A DNA stretch of 48,811 bases. Source: Thermoleophilia bacterium (lineage in GTDB: Bacteria; Actinomycetota; Thermoleophilia; Gaiellales; Gaiellaceae). Below are positions 41,153 through 48,809 of this stretch, piece by piece. Numbering within the stretch: position 1 is the stretch's first letter; each line of letters opens with the position of its first letter. The notes beneath the pieces were generated by a model. It was not told where the DNA came from, made no database searches, and saw only the letters and a program-made list of their open reading frames with translations. The stretch covers positions 1-48,811 of the forward strand of contig JAICJI010000012.1 of assembly GCA_025928515.1 (NCBI GenBank), given 5' to 3'. A program made the translations under genes and the position numbers.

Positions 41153-41720
41153 GCGCGGGAAGAGTAGCGGGCGCCTCGGCCTCCCCGGTGGAGGCCAGGA
41201 GCAAGAATCCGATGAGCAGGAGGAAGGCCGTGAGGGCGAGCGTCGGGATGGTCAGATAGCCGAAATCCTCCTTGAAGATCCAGTTCGTGCCGCAGCCGCC
41301 GGCGGTCGCGGTGCACTTCGCGGGCTCCTTGATCACGCCGTGCTCGATCAGCATGTGGTAGATCGACGTGCCCGCTCCAACGACCGGGAGCGGGATCAGG
41401 TAGCGCGCCGCCCGGTTGTCGCCGCGGGCCGCGACGAAGAGCGTGAGGATCGAGAGCGGGTACATGAGGACCCGCTGGAACCAGCAGAACTCGCAGGGGA
41501 CGAAGGGTGCAACCTGCGAGTAGAAGAGGCTCCCGCCGGTTGCGATCGACGCGACGACGAATGCCCCCCACAGCTCGTAGCCCCAGAGCAGGTTGCGGAG
41601 CGCGTCGAGCGGCGCACGCACGCCCGCGAGCGCGAGCAGGCCGACGACGATCCCGAGCCCGATGAGCACCTGGCCGACGACTCCGAGCACGGAGAGGGCG
41701 ACGATCGTGTCGTGCGTCAT
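41139..41720 (-). CDS. DsbB-family disulfide-generating membrane protein
   Basis: A 193-residue quinone-coupled oxidase for DsbA. It has four to five membrane helices, the first Cys pair in VPCEFCWFQRVLMYP near residue 75, and a second pair in the loop KCTATAGGCGT near 135. CxxC plus C-x7-C and the CxxCWxQR motif are DsbB features. TACCCT (41734-41729) lies 8 bases before the ATG. Many actinobacteria use VKOR instead of DsbB. Confidence 0.92.
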   Translation of the reverse strand: MTHDTIVALSVLGVVGQVLIGLGIVVGLLALAGVRAPLDALRNLLWGYELWGAFVVASIATGGSLFYSQVAPFVPCEFCWFQRVLMYPLSILTLFVAARGDNRAARYLIPLPVVGAGTSIYHMLIEHGVIKEPAKCTATAGGCGTNWIFKEDFGYLTIPTLALTAFLLLIGFLLLASTGEAEAPATLPAHAER

Positions 41721-41728
41721 CGGCCCGC

Positions 41729-41760
41729 AGGGTATCCAGCGCGGCTGTCGGCGGTACTCT
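41729..41760. promoter_or_regulatory. Divergent -10-like hexamers for dsbB and tRNA-Leu
   Basis: TACCCT on the minus strand (41734-41729) is 8 bases before the dsbB ATG. TACTCT on the plus strand (41755-41760) is 6 bases before the 5' end of mature tRNA-Leu, so the tRNA could need little or no 5' trimming. Confidence 0.45.
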
Positions 41761-41766
41761 CAGCCG

Positions 41767-41851
41767 GCCGGGGTGGCGGAACTGGTCAGACGCGCCCGAC
41801 TTAAAATCGGGTGGCCCTCGGGCCGTGCGGGTTCAAGTCCCGCCCCCGGCA
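41767..41851 (+). tRNA. tRNA-Leu (anticodon UAA)
   Basis: An 85-base class II tRNA. The acceptor stem GCCGGGG (41767-41773) pairs with CCCCGGC (41844-41850), followed by discriminator A. The anticodon loop is CTTAAAA in the stem CCCGA/TCGGG, so the anticodon is TAA, decoding UUA/UUG. The variable arm (TGGCCCTCGGGCC) and T-loop GTTCAAGTCCC are normal. CCA is not encoded. No duplicate of its 3' end was seen nearby. The 163 bases after it hold nothing recognised. Confidence 0.96.
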
Positions 41852-42014
41852 TCGCCCAACGAAGCCGAACGAGGGCGGATCGTCGTGGTCAGAGCGGCGA
41901 CGGCGATCTGCCGGACGGCTCGGGCAGTGCCGAGCTCCGGCGAAGAGGGACTCGGGAAGCTCTCGTGTCCTTTCCGATGCCACATCGCTCAGTCGGGCCG
42001 GTGCCTCCTGAGGA

Positions 42015-42470
42015 CTACCCGGCCGGTGCTCTCAGCCGTGACAGGAACTCAGTGATCCGTTCCAGCTCGGCGACGCTGAAGTTGTCGTAGAACTGCTGTG
42101 CGGCCGCCCGCTGCAGGCTCGGGAAGTGGGGGAAGAGGTCGCGGTCGACACGCTCTGGGTTCGGGACGACGATCACTTTCCGCCGGTCGGCGGGATCAAG
42201 CTCGCGGCGCGCGAATCCGCCCTTCTCAAGCCGGTCGATCACCCCTGTCACGGCGCCGGTGGTCAGCCCGGTGAGCTCGGCGAGCCGTCCCGCTGGTGCT
42301 GGCCCGTAGAGAAGCAGAAGGCAAAGCGACCCAAGGTCTGTCGGGTTCATGTCGACGTCCTCGGCCGCCTCGTAGCTCGAGACGATCAGCTCGACGACGA
42401 ATCGGCGCAGGTTCAGCTTCAGGTCACGGACGGCTTCTTCGCGACGTCGCAATTTTGACTTAGGCGGCAT
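42015..42470 (-). CDS. MarR-family transcriptional regulator
   Basis: A 151-residue repressor-type winged-helix protein. The DNA-binding core is AGRLAELTGLTTGAVTGVIDRLEKGGFARRELDPADRRKVIVV (residues about 60-105) with the typical wing. The N-terminal helices (LNLRRFVVELIVSSYEAAEDV) form the dimer part. It is divergent from the DoxX-like gene with a palindrome between them, so it probably represses both. Base composition is less GC-rich than in the core genes. Confidence 0.93.
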   Translation of the reverse strand: MPPKSKLRRREEAVRDLKLNLRRFVVELIVSSYEAAEDVDMNPTDLGSLCLLLLYGPAPAGRLAELTGLTTGAVTGVIDRLEKGGFARRELDPADRRKVIVVPNPERVDRDLFPHFPSLQRAAAQQFYDNFSVAELERITEFLSRLRAPAG

Positions 42471-42472
42471 GG

Positions 42473-42492
42473 TATCTTAGATATTTAAGATA
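42473..42492. promoter_or_regulatory. Likely MarR operator
   Basis: TATCTTA (42473-42479), 6 bases, TAAGATA (42486-42492) form a perfect 7-base inverted repeat. The AT-rich island lies directly upstream of the marR ATG and 48 bases before the DoxX-like ATG. Size and symmetry match MarR operators. Confidence 0.7.
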
Positions 42493-42539
42493 GCTTCCGT
42501 ACGAAGACACTTCGAGAGCCTAGCGAAAGGAGCTTTCAA

Positions 42540-42890
42540 ATGCTTGTGGCGGATCTGTTCTCCGGCGTGCTGATCTTCGTCTTCGGTAGCGCCGCGGTCG
42601 GCAAGCTTCTGCGGCAGCGGCAGCAGGTGCAGACCGCTGAGAAGCTGCGAATCCCTTGGGATCGCTATCGATGGATTGCCGTTCCGGAGGCGGCAGCGAG
42701 TGTCGGGCTCCTGATCGGGTACGCGATCATGCCGTTTGCGACTGTCGGGGCGATCGGCCTCGTGGTCCTGATGGCAGCCGCGCTCACATTTCGACTGCGG
42801 ATCCATGATTCGGCCGGATTTCTACTCGGTGACGCGGCGCTCCTCGGGCTCGCCGCTGCAACCGCGGTGCTCGGCATAGCCTCGGGCTGA
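42540..42890 (+). CDS. DoxX-like integral membrane protein
   Basis: A 116-residue membrane protein with four hydrophobic helices (LVADLFSGVLIFVFGSAAVGKLL, WIAVPEAAASVGLLIGYAI, FATVGAIGLVVLMAAALTF, GFLLGDAALLGLAAATAVLGI) and the DoxX-like RIHDSAG turn. A good Shine-Dalgarno, AAAGGAG (42526-42532), precedes the ATG. Its divergent neighbour is the MarR gene. Function of this subgroup is unknown; redox or small-molecule stress is a guess. Confidence 0.85.
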   Translation: MLVADLFSGVLIFVFGSAAVGKLLRQRQQVQTAEKLRIPWDRYRWIAVPEAAASVGLLIGYAIMPFATVGAIGLVVLMAAALTFRLRIHDSAGFLLGDAALLGLAAATAVLGIASG

Positions 42891-42892
42891 GG

Positions 42893-43010
42893 TCACGCCG
42901 CGAGAGAGTTCTTAATCCGCTCTCGGTAGCGGCCTGGTGGCTCACCGCGGTGCTTTGTGAAGGCGCGAGAGAAGGCGAACTCGCAGGTGTAGCCGACGAG
43001 ATGCCCGCAG
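42893..43010 (-). pseudogene. Remnant of an AraC-family regulator (3' end)
   Basis: On the minus strand the frame encodes HLVGYTCEFAFSRAFTKH and then RGEPPGRYRERIKNS before a TGA at 42895-42893. This is the second helix-turn-helix and C-terminus of AraC-type regulators. Upstream, the first helix-turn-helix and the rest are not recognisable in any frame and no start codon fits, so it is a decayed 3' fragment. It lies between the DoxX-like gene and a cupin gene. Confidence 0.8.
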
Positions 43011-43084
43011 GGTAGTGGGGCGCCCCAGACTCGCCCTGCCGACCCGATCAACCGGCGATGACGTTTCAGGGCTCGTATCGTTCG

Positions 43085-43453
43085 TCAGTCGTTCCCGGTC
43101 GGCACGACTGTCGCCGGCTCGACCATCAGCACAAGGGTGCGTCCAAGGGCATGCGGCCGGTGCACGATGCCGCGCGGGATCGTCACCCCCTGATCGGGGC
43201 CGAGCACGAACGGCTCGCGCCCCTCTACCTCGAGCTCGAGCCTGCCCTCGAGCACGAGAAAGAACTCATCCTCGTGCTCATGCTTGTGCCAATCGACGAG
43301 CCGACCGTCGATTACCGCGAGACGGATTGCATAGTCATTCACCGTTGTGAGCGTTTGGTTGAACCACGGGTCGTGCGCGGCCCCTTCGGCAGCTAGATCG
43401 ATGTGTGTCAACTGGCCGTACTTGTCGTCGTAGCGAATGTCGTAGTTCTCCAT
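43085..43453 (-). CDS. Cupin-domain protein
   Basis: A 122-residue single cupin. Metal motif 1 is WHKHEHEDEFFLVLEGRLELEVEG (His, His, Glu), and motif 2 is RGIVHRPHA (His), so a metal centre is likely. A Shine-Dalgarno-like AAAAGGAGA sits before the ATG at 43453. It is one of two neighbouring cupin genes in the accessory block, both on the minus strand after the MFS genes. Confidence 0.88.
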   Translation of the reverse strand: MENYDIRYDDKYGQLTHIDLAAEGAAHDPWFNQTLTTVNDYAIRLAVIDGRLVDWHKHEHEDEFFLVLEGRLELEVEGREPFVLGPDQGVTIPRGIVHRPHALGRTLVLMVEPATVVPTGND

Positions 43454-43528
43454 CGGATCTCCTTTTCGCCGTTCAGACTTCGGCAGGCTGCGCGGCCGTT
43501 AGGCCGCGCAGCTGGTAGGGCTTTTCGT

Positions 43529-43858
43529 CTAGTCGGTGGCCGAGCCGATGCCGATCCAAGTCAGCCCCTGGTCGCCTGCCACCATCTGTCGGGGCACCTC
43601 CGGCGGGAGATAGACGAAGTGGCCGGCGCGGAGCGGAATCTCTTCTCCGCCTAGCCGCAGCACGCCGCCCCCCGCGACTACGGCGTAGACCTCTTCTTGC
43701 TCGTTGCCGGCGTGATCGTGCTCGAGTCCCTCTGCGCCTGCAACCAGCTCGAGCTGATTGATCCGAAAGCCGGTGACGCCGAGACGATCTGTCAACGCAC
43801 GAAAGATCCCGTTCCGCGCCTCCACCTCACTCACGTCAAGCAGCTGATACGAACTCAC
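43529..43858 (-). CDS. Cupin-domain protein, second
   Basis: A 109-residue cupin with LEHDHAGNEQEEVYAVVAGGGVLRLGGEEIPLRAGHFVYLPPEVPRQMV. It has the first metal motif (HDH...E), but the second-motif His is replaced (PPEVPRQMV), so the metal site may be incomplete. It is 50 bases after the MFS gene and has AAAAGGAGG just upstream of the ATG. Distinct in sequence from the neighbouring cupin. Confidence 0.85.
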   Translation of the reverse strand: MSSYQLLDVSEVEARNGIFRALTDRLGVTGFRINQLELVAGAEGLEHDHAGNEQEEVYAVVAGGGVLRLGGEEIPLRAGHFVYLPPEVPRQMVAGDQGLTWIGIGSATD

Positions 43859-43909
43859 CGTGTCCTCCTTTTCGTAGTTTCGAACAGACCGACTCCTCCA
43901 CCGGGGCGG

Positions 43910-45253
43910 TCAGGGCTCCGCCAGAGACATGGGGGCGACGTCAAGGGAAGCGAGCGCACGTTCGGTCTCCGCTTTCGTTGACCCGGCTACTTCGTCGGGG
44001 ATCGCGTGGATCGAGCGAACCGGGGATAGAAAGACGAAGAGGAAGGTGGGCAGGGCACCGATCGCGCCGACCCAGAGGGCAAAGTGGAGTCCGACCGTCT
44101 GGCCGATCGCTCCACCGATCAGAGTCCCAAGCGGGATCGCACCCCAGACGATCCACCGCATCGCAGCGCTCATCCGCCCTTGCAGGCGTTCCGGGGTGAT
44201 TGCCTGGCGAAAGCTGACCTGCGCGACGGTGTAGATGACCACGCCGACCGAGAGGAGGCCGTACCCGAACATCAAGACGGGAATCGCGAACGATCGCGGC
44301 GCGAGAGGGAAAGCGATCGAGCCGGTCGACAAGAGGACTGCGGACGAAACGATCGTCGGCCCAATGCCGATCGACTCTTGAATCCGATTGGCGAGCAAGG
44401 CTCCGCATACGGCGCCGGCGGACCCCACGGCGAAGATTGCGCCCAGCTCGATCGCCGACAGGTGCAGGCTGCGCACGGCGTAGAGGATGAAAGCCGCGAG
44501 CACTACGTTGAAGCAAAGGTTGAAGTTGGCCGAGCTCGCAGCAATCGCGCGCAACTGGCGATTCCCGATCACCCAGGCGAGCCCCTCCTTCAGCTGCGGC
44601 CACATCCTGGGATGCGCTTCTCCAGCGTCTCGCTCGGGAAGCACCTCGTCATGGTGGATGCGAAGCACGAAGACCGCCGAGACGACGAAGCTGAGCGCGT
44701 CGGCGAGGATCGCGTACGGCGCGGTGATCGCCGCGATCAGTCCCCCGGCCACGCTAGGGCCGGCAACATTCGCAACCGAGCTCGTCAGATACAGCTTCGA
44801 GTTGGCGTCGACCAAGTCGTCGCGTTCGACTAGCGCCGGGAGGTATGCCTGGTAGCCGACGTCGAAGAAGACGGTGAAGCCTCCGATGAGGAACTGCAGC
44901 GCGAGAAGGTTCCAGATGCGCAGCGCGCCCGCCGCCCAGAGAATCGGGATCAGCATGAGGAGGATTGCGCGCGCGCTGTCTGAGGCGATGAGAATCGGCC
45001 GGCGCCGTAGGCGATCCACCCAAACGCCTGCTGGCAACGCGAACAAGATGAACGGTAGGAAGCTGAGTACCTCGAGGAGTGAGAATTCGATTGGGTTCAC
45101 GTGCAAGCCGACGGCAGCCAACCATGGGATCGCGAGCACCGAGACTTGCGAGCCCAACTCGCTGATCGACTGGCCCGTCCAGAGCTTCACGAAGTCGGCG
45201 TGCGACCAGAGCCGGCCAATGAAACGGCTCCGTCTTCTGCGAGTGATGTTCAC
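43910..45253 (-). CDS. MFS transporter (MFS_3/EntS-like exporter)
   Basis: A 447-residue permease with about 12 membrane helices. FVKLWTGQSISELGSQVSVLAIPWLA at the start and AGVWVDRLRRRPILIASD (the loop 2-3 motif) are typical of the EntS/transmembrane secretion effector group of exporters. The ATG overlaps the upstream MFS stop (ATGA), so the two permeases are coexpressed. Substrate unknown; drug or secondary-metabolite export is a reasonable guess. Confidence 0.92.
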   Translation of the reverse strand: MNITRRRRSRFIGRLWSHADFVKLWTGQSISELGSQVSVLAIPWLAAVGLHVNPIEFSLLEVLSFLPFILFALPAGVWVDRLRRRPILIASDSARAILLMLIPILWAAGALRIWNLLALQFLIGGFTVFFDVGYQAYLPALVERDDLVDANSKLYLTSSVANVAGPSVAGGLIAAITAPYAILADALSFVVSAVFVLRIHHDEVLPERDAGEAHPRMWPQLKEGLAWVIGNRQLRAIAASSANFNLCFNVVLAAFILYAVRSLHLSAIELGAIFAVGSAGAVCGALLANRIQESIGIGPTIVSSAVLLSTGSIAFPLAPRSFAIPVLMFGYGLLSVGVVIYTVAQVSFRQAITPERLQGRMSAAMRWIVWGAIPLGTLIGGAIGQTVGLHFALWVGAIGALPTFLFVFLSPVRSIHAIPDEVAGSTKAETERALASLDVAPMSLAEP

Positions 45254-46536
45254 GCGGCCTCCGGCGCCGATTCAAGACCTGACGGTGCTTCGAGGAGTGG
45301 GTCGGGAATGCGATCGCCGAGCCGAAGCAGAACGACTCCGGCCAGCAGCACGGCAAGCGCCCCGCCCCACCAGATGGCATCTGGGGAGGTCTGCAGGAGA
45401 ACGCCACCAATCGCCGGGCCGAGAGCGAGAGAGCCGGTGAAGGTCAGACTGTAGAGAGAGAGGTAGCGGCCGAGCAGATGCTCGGGAGCCATATCCGAGA
45501 CCAGCGGCCCGAGAACGAGGATGTGTGCGATCTCGCCGCATGCCAAGACGATCGCAACGCCTGCGAGGATGCTGGTCGCAGCCAACTTTGAGTGGACGAG
45601 CGTCGCTGGCAACACTGCGAACAGGGCGACCGCAAAAAGCACGCTTGCTGCAGCGAACGCATGCGTGCGTCGCATCCGCGCCACCACGCGGACCGCCGGG
45701 ATCTGCGCGATGACGATGACGGACGTGTTGAGCAGGATGATGATCCCGATCTCGGCGGGGCCGACCGGTGTATGTGCTTTGACAAACGGCGGCAGGATGT
45801 TGGAGAAGAACGTGTGGCCGACGACGACGAGCACGAGGTTGGCTGCGATGACCGTGAGAAAGACACGATCTCGAGCGACCGCGCGAAAGCCGGATCCCTT
45901 GGCGTCTGCCGTGGTTGCGATCGCGGCTCGCGGGCTCGGCACGGCAGCGAGCACGATCAGCGCGAGTCCGGCCGAGGTAATGGCGTCGAATAGATAGAGA
46001 AGTTGGAATGTGCTGAGGTGCTCTGCGGCTGCGACGATGAAGCCGGCGACGGTCGCGCCGGCACCGATCCCGAAGTTGCCGGCGACGCGGTTGAGCGCGA
46101 ACGCGGCCGGTCGCTGCTCCGGGGTGATCAACCGGACAAGCAATGTTCGGTTGGCCGTCCCCGCGGCGCCGAGCCCGGCTCCGCCCACAATAGAGCAGCC
46201 GAAAGCCTGCCAGGGACGGTCTACGAAGGCGAAGCCCGCGTAACCGAGAGCGCTCGCCAAGCTTCCGCCGACGACCAGCGCTCGAGCGGAGTAGCGGTCG
46301 AGCAGCGCTCCGGTCGGCGGGGTGACGATTGCCGAGGTCCCCATGGTCGCTGCGAGAACCAGTCCGGCCGTCGACGTCGAAAAGCCACGAACCTGGTGCA
46401 GATAGATGATCTCAAAGGGAAGAACGAGCCCGTAACCAACGTAATTGAGCGCGTTTGCGGCTTGCAGGATGAGCACCGGCCGAGAGAGCCCCGTGCGCCA
46501 ACCCGCGACGAATTGTGAGACGCGGCGCCTCACCAC
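45250..46536 (-). CDS. MFS transporter (MdtH-like multidrug type)
   Basis: A 428-residue permease with about 12 helices. It starts at GTG 46536. ANALNYVGYGLVLPFEIIYLHQVRGFS and GALLDRYSARALVVGGSLASALGYAGFAF carry the MFS loop 2-3 motif. It overlaps the aminopeptidase stop by 7 bases and the next MFS gene by 4 bases, giving an aminopeptidase-MFS-MFS transcription unit. The two permeases are not close copies. Confidence 0.92.
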   Translation of the reverse strand: MVRRRVSQFVAGWRTGLSRPVLILQAANALNYVGYGLVLPFEIIYLHQVRGFSTSTAGLVLAATMGTSAIVTPPTGALLDRYSARALVVGGSLASALGYAGFAFVDRPWQAFGCSIVGGAGLGAAGTANRTLLVRLITPEQRPAAFALNRVAGNFGIGAGATVAGFIVAAAEHLSTFQLLYLFDAITSAGLALIVLAAVPSPRAAIATTADAKGSGFRAVARDRVFLTVIAANLVLVVVGHTFFSNILPPFVKAHTPVGPAEIGIIILLNTSVIVIAQIPAVRVVARMRRTHAFAAASVLFAVALFAVLPATLVHSKLAATSILAGVAIVLACGEIAHILVLGPLVSDMAPEHLLGRYLSLYSLTFTGSLALGPAIGGVLLQTSPDAIWWGGALAVLLAGVVLLRLGDRIPDPLLEAPSGLESAPEAA

Positions 46537-47777
46537 CTAAATCCCCGGCCCTCGCGCGAAAGATTCACGGCCCCTGTTCTCGCCGGCAGCTGCCAAGCGA
46601 GGTTTCGCAGCACTGGGATCCGTTCGCCGTCGAGGGTGATGCCGTCGACGTCCAACTCGGGCGAGCCGATCATGAAGTCGATGTGCGTAGCGCTTTTGTT
46701 GACGCCCGTGCGATCCTCGTCCTCTATGAGGAACGGGAAGCCGTTGCCGAGCGCGATGTGGCTCGACGCGTTCTCGTCCAGCATCGTGTCGTAGAACACG
46801 GTGTCGAGCGGGCCGATCCGCCCCTCGCCGTCGACGAGCGCAAGCTCACCCAGCCGACGCGCACTCTCGTCGATCCCGGTGAGGCTGCGCAGCACCTCCG
46901 CGTTCTCGTCGGCATCGATCTCGACCGCCACCCCATTTTCAAAGCGAACCCTCAGCCCGCGGACGATCGTCCCGTCGTTGAGGACGAGCGGCTTCGTCGC
47001 GGTGACGTGCCCGTTCGTGCGTCGCGGGTCAGGCGTCGTGAAAACCTCCTCGCTCGGGAGGTTCGCGATATGCCGCAACCCTTTCGCGGTCGAGAACTCG
47101 ACGGTCGTCCAGGCCGCCGTCGGCAGCATGCCGATTGTCAGCTCGGTTCCAGGCCCGTGCAGTTCGATCGCGTCGAATCGGCGCTCCGTCAGCCGCTGGG
47201 CGTGATCGTTCAACACGGCAATACGCTCGTCCCAGGCGACGAGCGGGTCGGGCTCGTCGAGACGCAGAACGTGCTCCAGCTCCCGCCAGAGCTGCTCGTA
47301 CGCCTCCTCTGCCGGCAGGTCGGGATGGACGAGCGTCGCCCACGCCGGATGCGGGCCCGGGACGAAGCCCCAGTTCATCGAGCGCTCATCGAAGACTTTG
47401 AACGTCTCCTTTACGCTGGGCAGCCTGTCTTTGCCGAGTAGTGACTTGTCGAGGCCGTCCATCAGGTTGGGCGCGGTCACGCCACGCAGGTTGATGCGCG
47501 CGCCGTTCTGCTCGGCGTGCTCGAGAACACGCTCCCCATACCACTGGGGAACGAAGTCGAGTGTGTCCGGGTCAGCGTGCTCGATACGCACGCGCTTCAC
47601 GTACGGATCGAAGTACACGACGTCGACGAACTTCGCGCCGCGCTTATAGGCAGCCTCAGCGGTCGCACGCGCCTGCTCTTCGAGCCCGATCTCGGCGTTG
47701 ACAATCACGATCTGGCCTTCCTGCACGTTCGCCCCGTAGACCGCCAGCTCGGCAAGCCGGCTGAAGCGGTCGGTCAT
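46530..47777 (-). CDS. M29 family metallo-aminopeptidase, second copy
   Basis: A 415-residue paralogue of the gene at 1354. It starts MTDRFSRLAELAVYGANVQEGQ, so the ATG at 47777 is preferred over one 27 codons upstream. Metal blocks are SEEVFTTPDPRR, MLDENASSHIALG and ATHIDFMIGSPELDVDG. The C-terminus has an extra tail of about 20 residues (TGAVNLSREGRGFRW) that includes the bases overlapping the MFS gene. Probably peptide recycling in the cytosol. Confidence 0.92.
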   Translation of the reverse strand: MTDRFSRLAELAVYGANVQEGQIVIVNAEIGLEEQARATAEAAYKRGAKFVDVVYFDPYVKRVRIEHADPDTLDFVPQWYGERVLEHAEQNGARINLRGVTAPNLMDGLDKSLLGKDRLPSVKETFKVFDERSMNWGFVPGPHPAWATLVHPDLPAEEAYEQLWRELEHVLRLDEPDPLVAWDERIAVLNDHAQRLTERRFDAIELHGPGTELTIGMLPTAAWTTVEFSTAKGLRHIANLPSEEVFTTPDPRRTNGHVTATKPLVLNDGTIVRGLRVRFENGVAVEIDADENAEVLRSLTGIDESARRLGELALVDGEGRIGPLDTVFYDTMLDENASSHIALGNGFPFLIEDEDRTGVNKSATHIDFMIGSPELDVDGITLDGERIPVLRNLAWQLPARTGAVNLSREGRGFRW

Positions 47778-47894
47778 CGGAGGCGAATCAAGGCAAATCC
47801 GGCGACGCCGATCGGTTGTCCGTGCTGGTTCGTTTTTTGCCATCCCTCGTACCGTCACCCGATGCGGCCCTCGCGTTACGCCTTCGCGAGCAGG

Positions 47895-47900
47895 TAATTT
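47895..47900 (+). promoter_or_regulatory. -10-like hexamer of the ECF sigma gene
   Basis: TAATTT lies 7 bases before the ATG at 47908, with no Shine-Dalgarno. No GGAAC-type ECF -35 site was found upstream, so autoregulation is not evident. Confidence 0.4.
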
Positions 47901-47907
47901 CGAGCGG

Positions 47908-48567
47908 ATGCACGGTCCCGAGAGCTTGAGCAGTGAGACCGCGCTCCTCGCGGCACTTCGCTCCGGTGACGAAGACGCGTTCGGCGCTCTCGTCGACGCC
48001 TACGGCGCCGCGATGCACAGACTCGCGCTGACGTTCGTCCGCTCGCGCGCGGTGGCCGACGAGGTCGTGCAGGAGGCCTGGCTCGGCGCGCTCCGCGGCC
48101 TCGACCGATTCGAAGGCCGGTCCGCCCTCAAGACGTGGCTACTCCGGATCGTGGCCAACATCGCCCGAACGCAGGCGGTGCGCGAGGCTCGCACCGTGCC
48201 CTTTTCCTCAGTCGAGCTCGCCCGCGAGGCCGACTCGGAGCACGAGCCGGCGCTCCCCATCGACCGCTTTCAAGGCCCCGACGAACAGCACCCGAGCCGT
48301 TGGGTCTCGTTCCCGCTTCCCTGGTCGACCCAGCCGGACAACGCTCTCCTCTCGGGCGAGACCCGCAAGCTGATCGCCGACACGATCGCGGGCCTCCCGG
48401 ACGGCCAGCGGATCGTGATCTCGCTGCGCGACGTCGAAGGCTGGGACTCCGCGGAGGTCTGTAGCGTTCTCGAGCTCAGCGAGACTAATCAGAGAGTGCT
48501 TCTGCACCGCGCGCGCTCGAAAGTGCGGGCTGCGCTCGAGGGGTACTTGACCAGCGAGTCGCCATGA
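47908..48567 (+). CDS. ECF-family RNA polymerase sigma factor
   Basis: A 219-residue sigma factor. Region 2 is DAFGALVDAYGAAMHRLALTFVRSRAVADEVVQEAWLGALRGLDRFEGRSALKTWLLRIVANIAR, and region 4 is LPDGQRIVISLRDVEGWDSAEVCSVLELSETNQRVLLHRARSKVR. A linker of about 50 residues between them is longer than usual and rich in Pro/Trp. It is cotranscribed with the zinc anti-sigma factor (ATGA overlap). Confidence 0.94.
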   Translation: MHGPESLSSETALLAALRSGDEDAFGALVDAYGAAMHRLALTFVRSRAVADEVVQEAWLGALRGLDRFEGRSALKTWLLRIVANIARTQAVREARTVPFSSVELAREADSEHEPALPIDRFQGPDEQHPSRWVSFPLPWSTQPDNALLSGETRKLIADTIAGLPDGQRIVISLRDVEGWDSAEVCSVLELSETNQRVLLHRARSKVRAALEGYLTSESP

Positions 48568-48809
48568 ACGAAGAGTTCAAATGCCAAGAGATGATCGAGG
48601 TCGTCACCAACTACCTCGAGAGTGCGTTGCCGCCAAATGAACAGGAGCGATTCGAACGTCACCTCTCCTATTGCGCCGGCTGCAGCACCTACGTCGACCA
48701 GATGCGCGAAACGATCACGCAAACAGGGAAGGTGCCACGCGAGGAGTCGCTTCCGCCCGCGCTGAGGGAACAGATCGTTGCCCAGTTCCGAACGTGGAAG
48801 CGGGGCTAG
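48564..48809 (+). CDS. Zinc-binding anti-sigma factor (ZAS type)
   Basis: An 81-residue cytosolic anti-sigma factor. The ZAS motif HLSYCAGC (H-x3-C-x2-C, near residue 33) plus Cys7 in the N-terminal FKCQEM supplies four zinc ligands. The segment NYLESALPPNEQERFERHL is typical. It has no membrane helix, so it acts in the cytosol, possibly as a redox switch like RsrA, but the resemblance is generic. Complete, ending 2 bases before the window end. Confidence 0.93.
   Translation: MNEEFKCQEMIEVVTNYLESALPPNEQERFERHLSYCAGCSTYVDQMRETITQTGKVPREESLPPALREQIVAQFRTWKRG

Noticed and set aside
37874-41167. A 1097-codon open frame on the plus strand across trxB, rmuC and the DsbA-like gene
   Set aside because: It runs antisense through three recognisable genes and a promoter and has no recognisable domain; GC-rich antisense shadow.
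41767-41851. tRNA-Leu as an attachment site with an integrated element
   Set aside because: No integrase, no direct repeat of the tRNA 3' end and no phage gene was found, so only the compositional hint was kept.
48564-48809. Assignment of the anti-sigma factor as RsrA
   Set aside because: The four ligands fit, but the ZAS motif is generic and the paired sigma has a long unusual linker, so the name is not justified.
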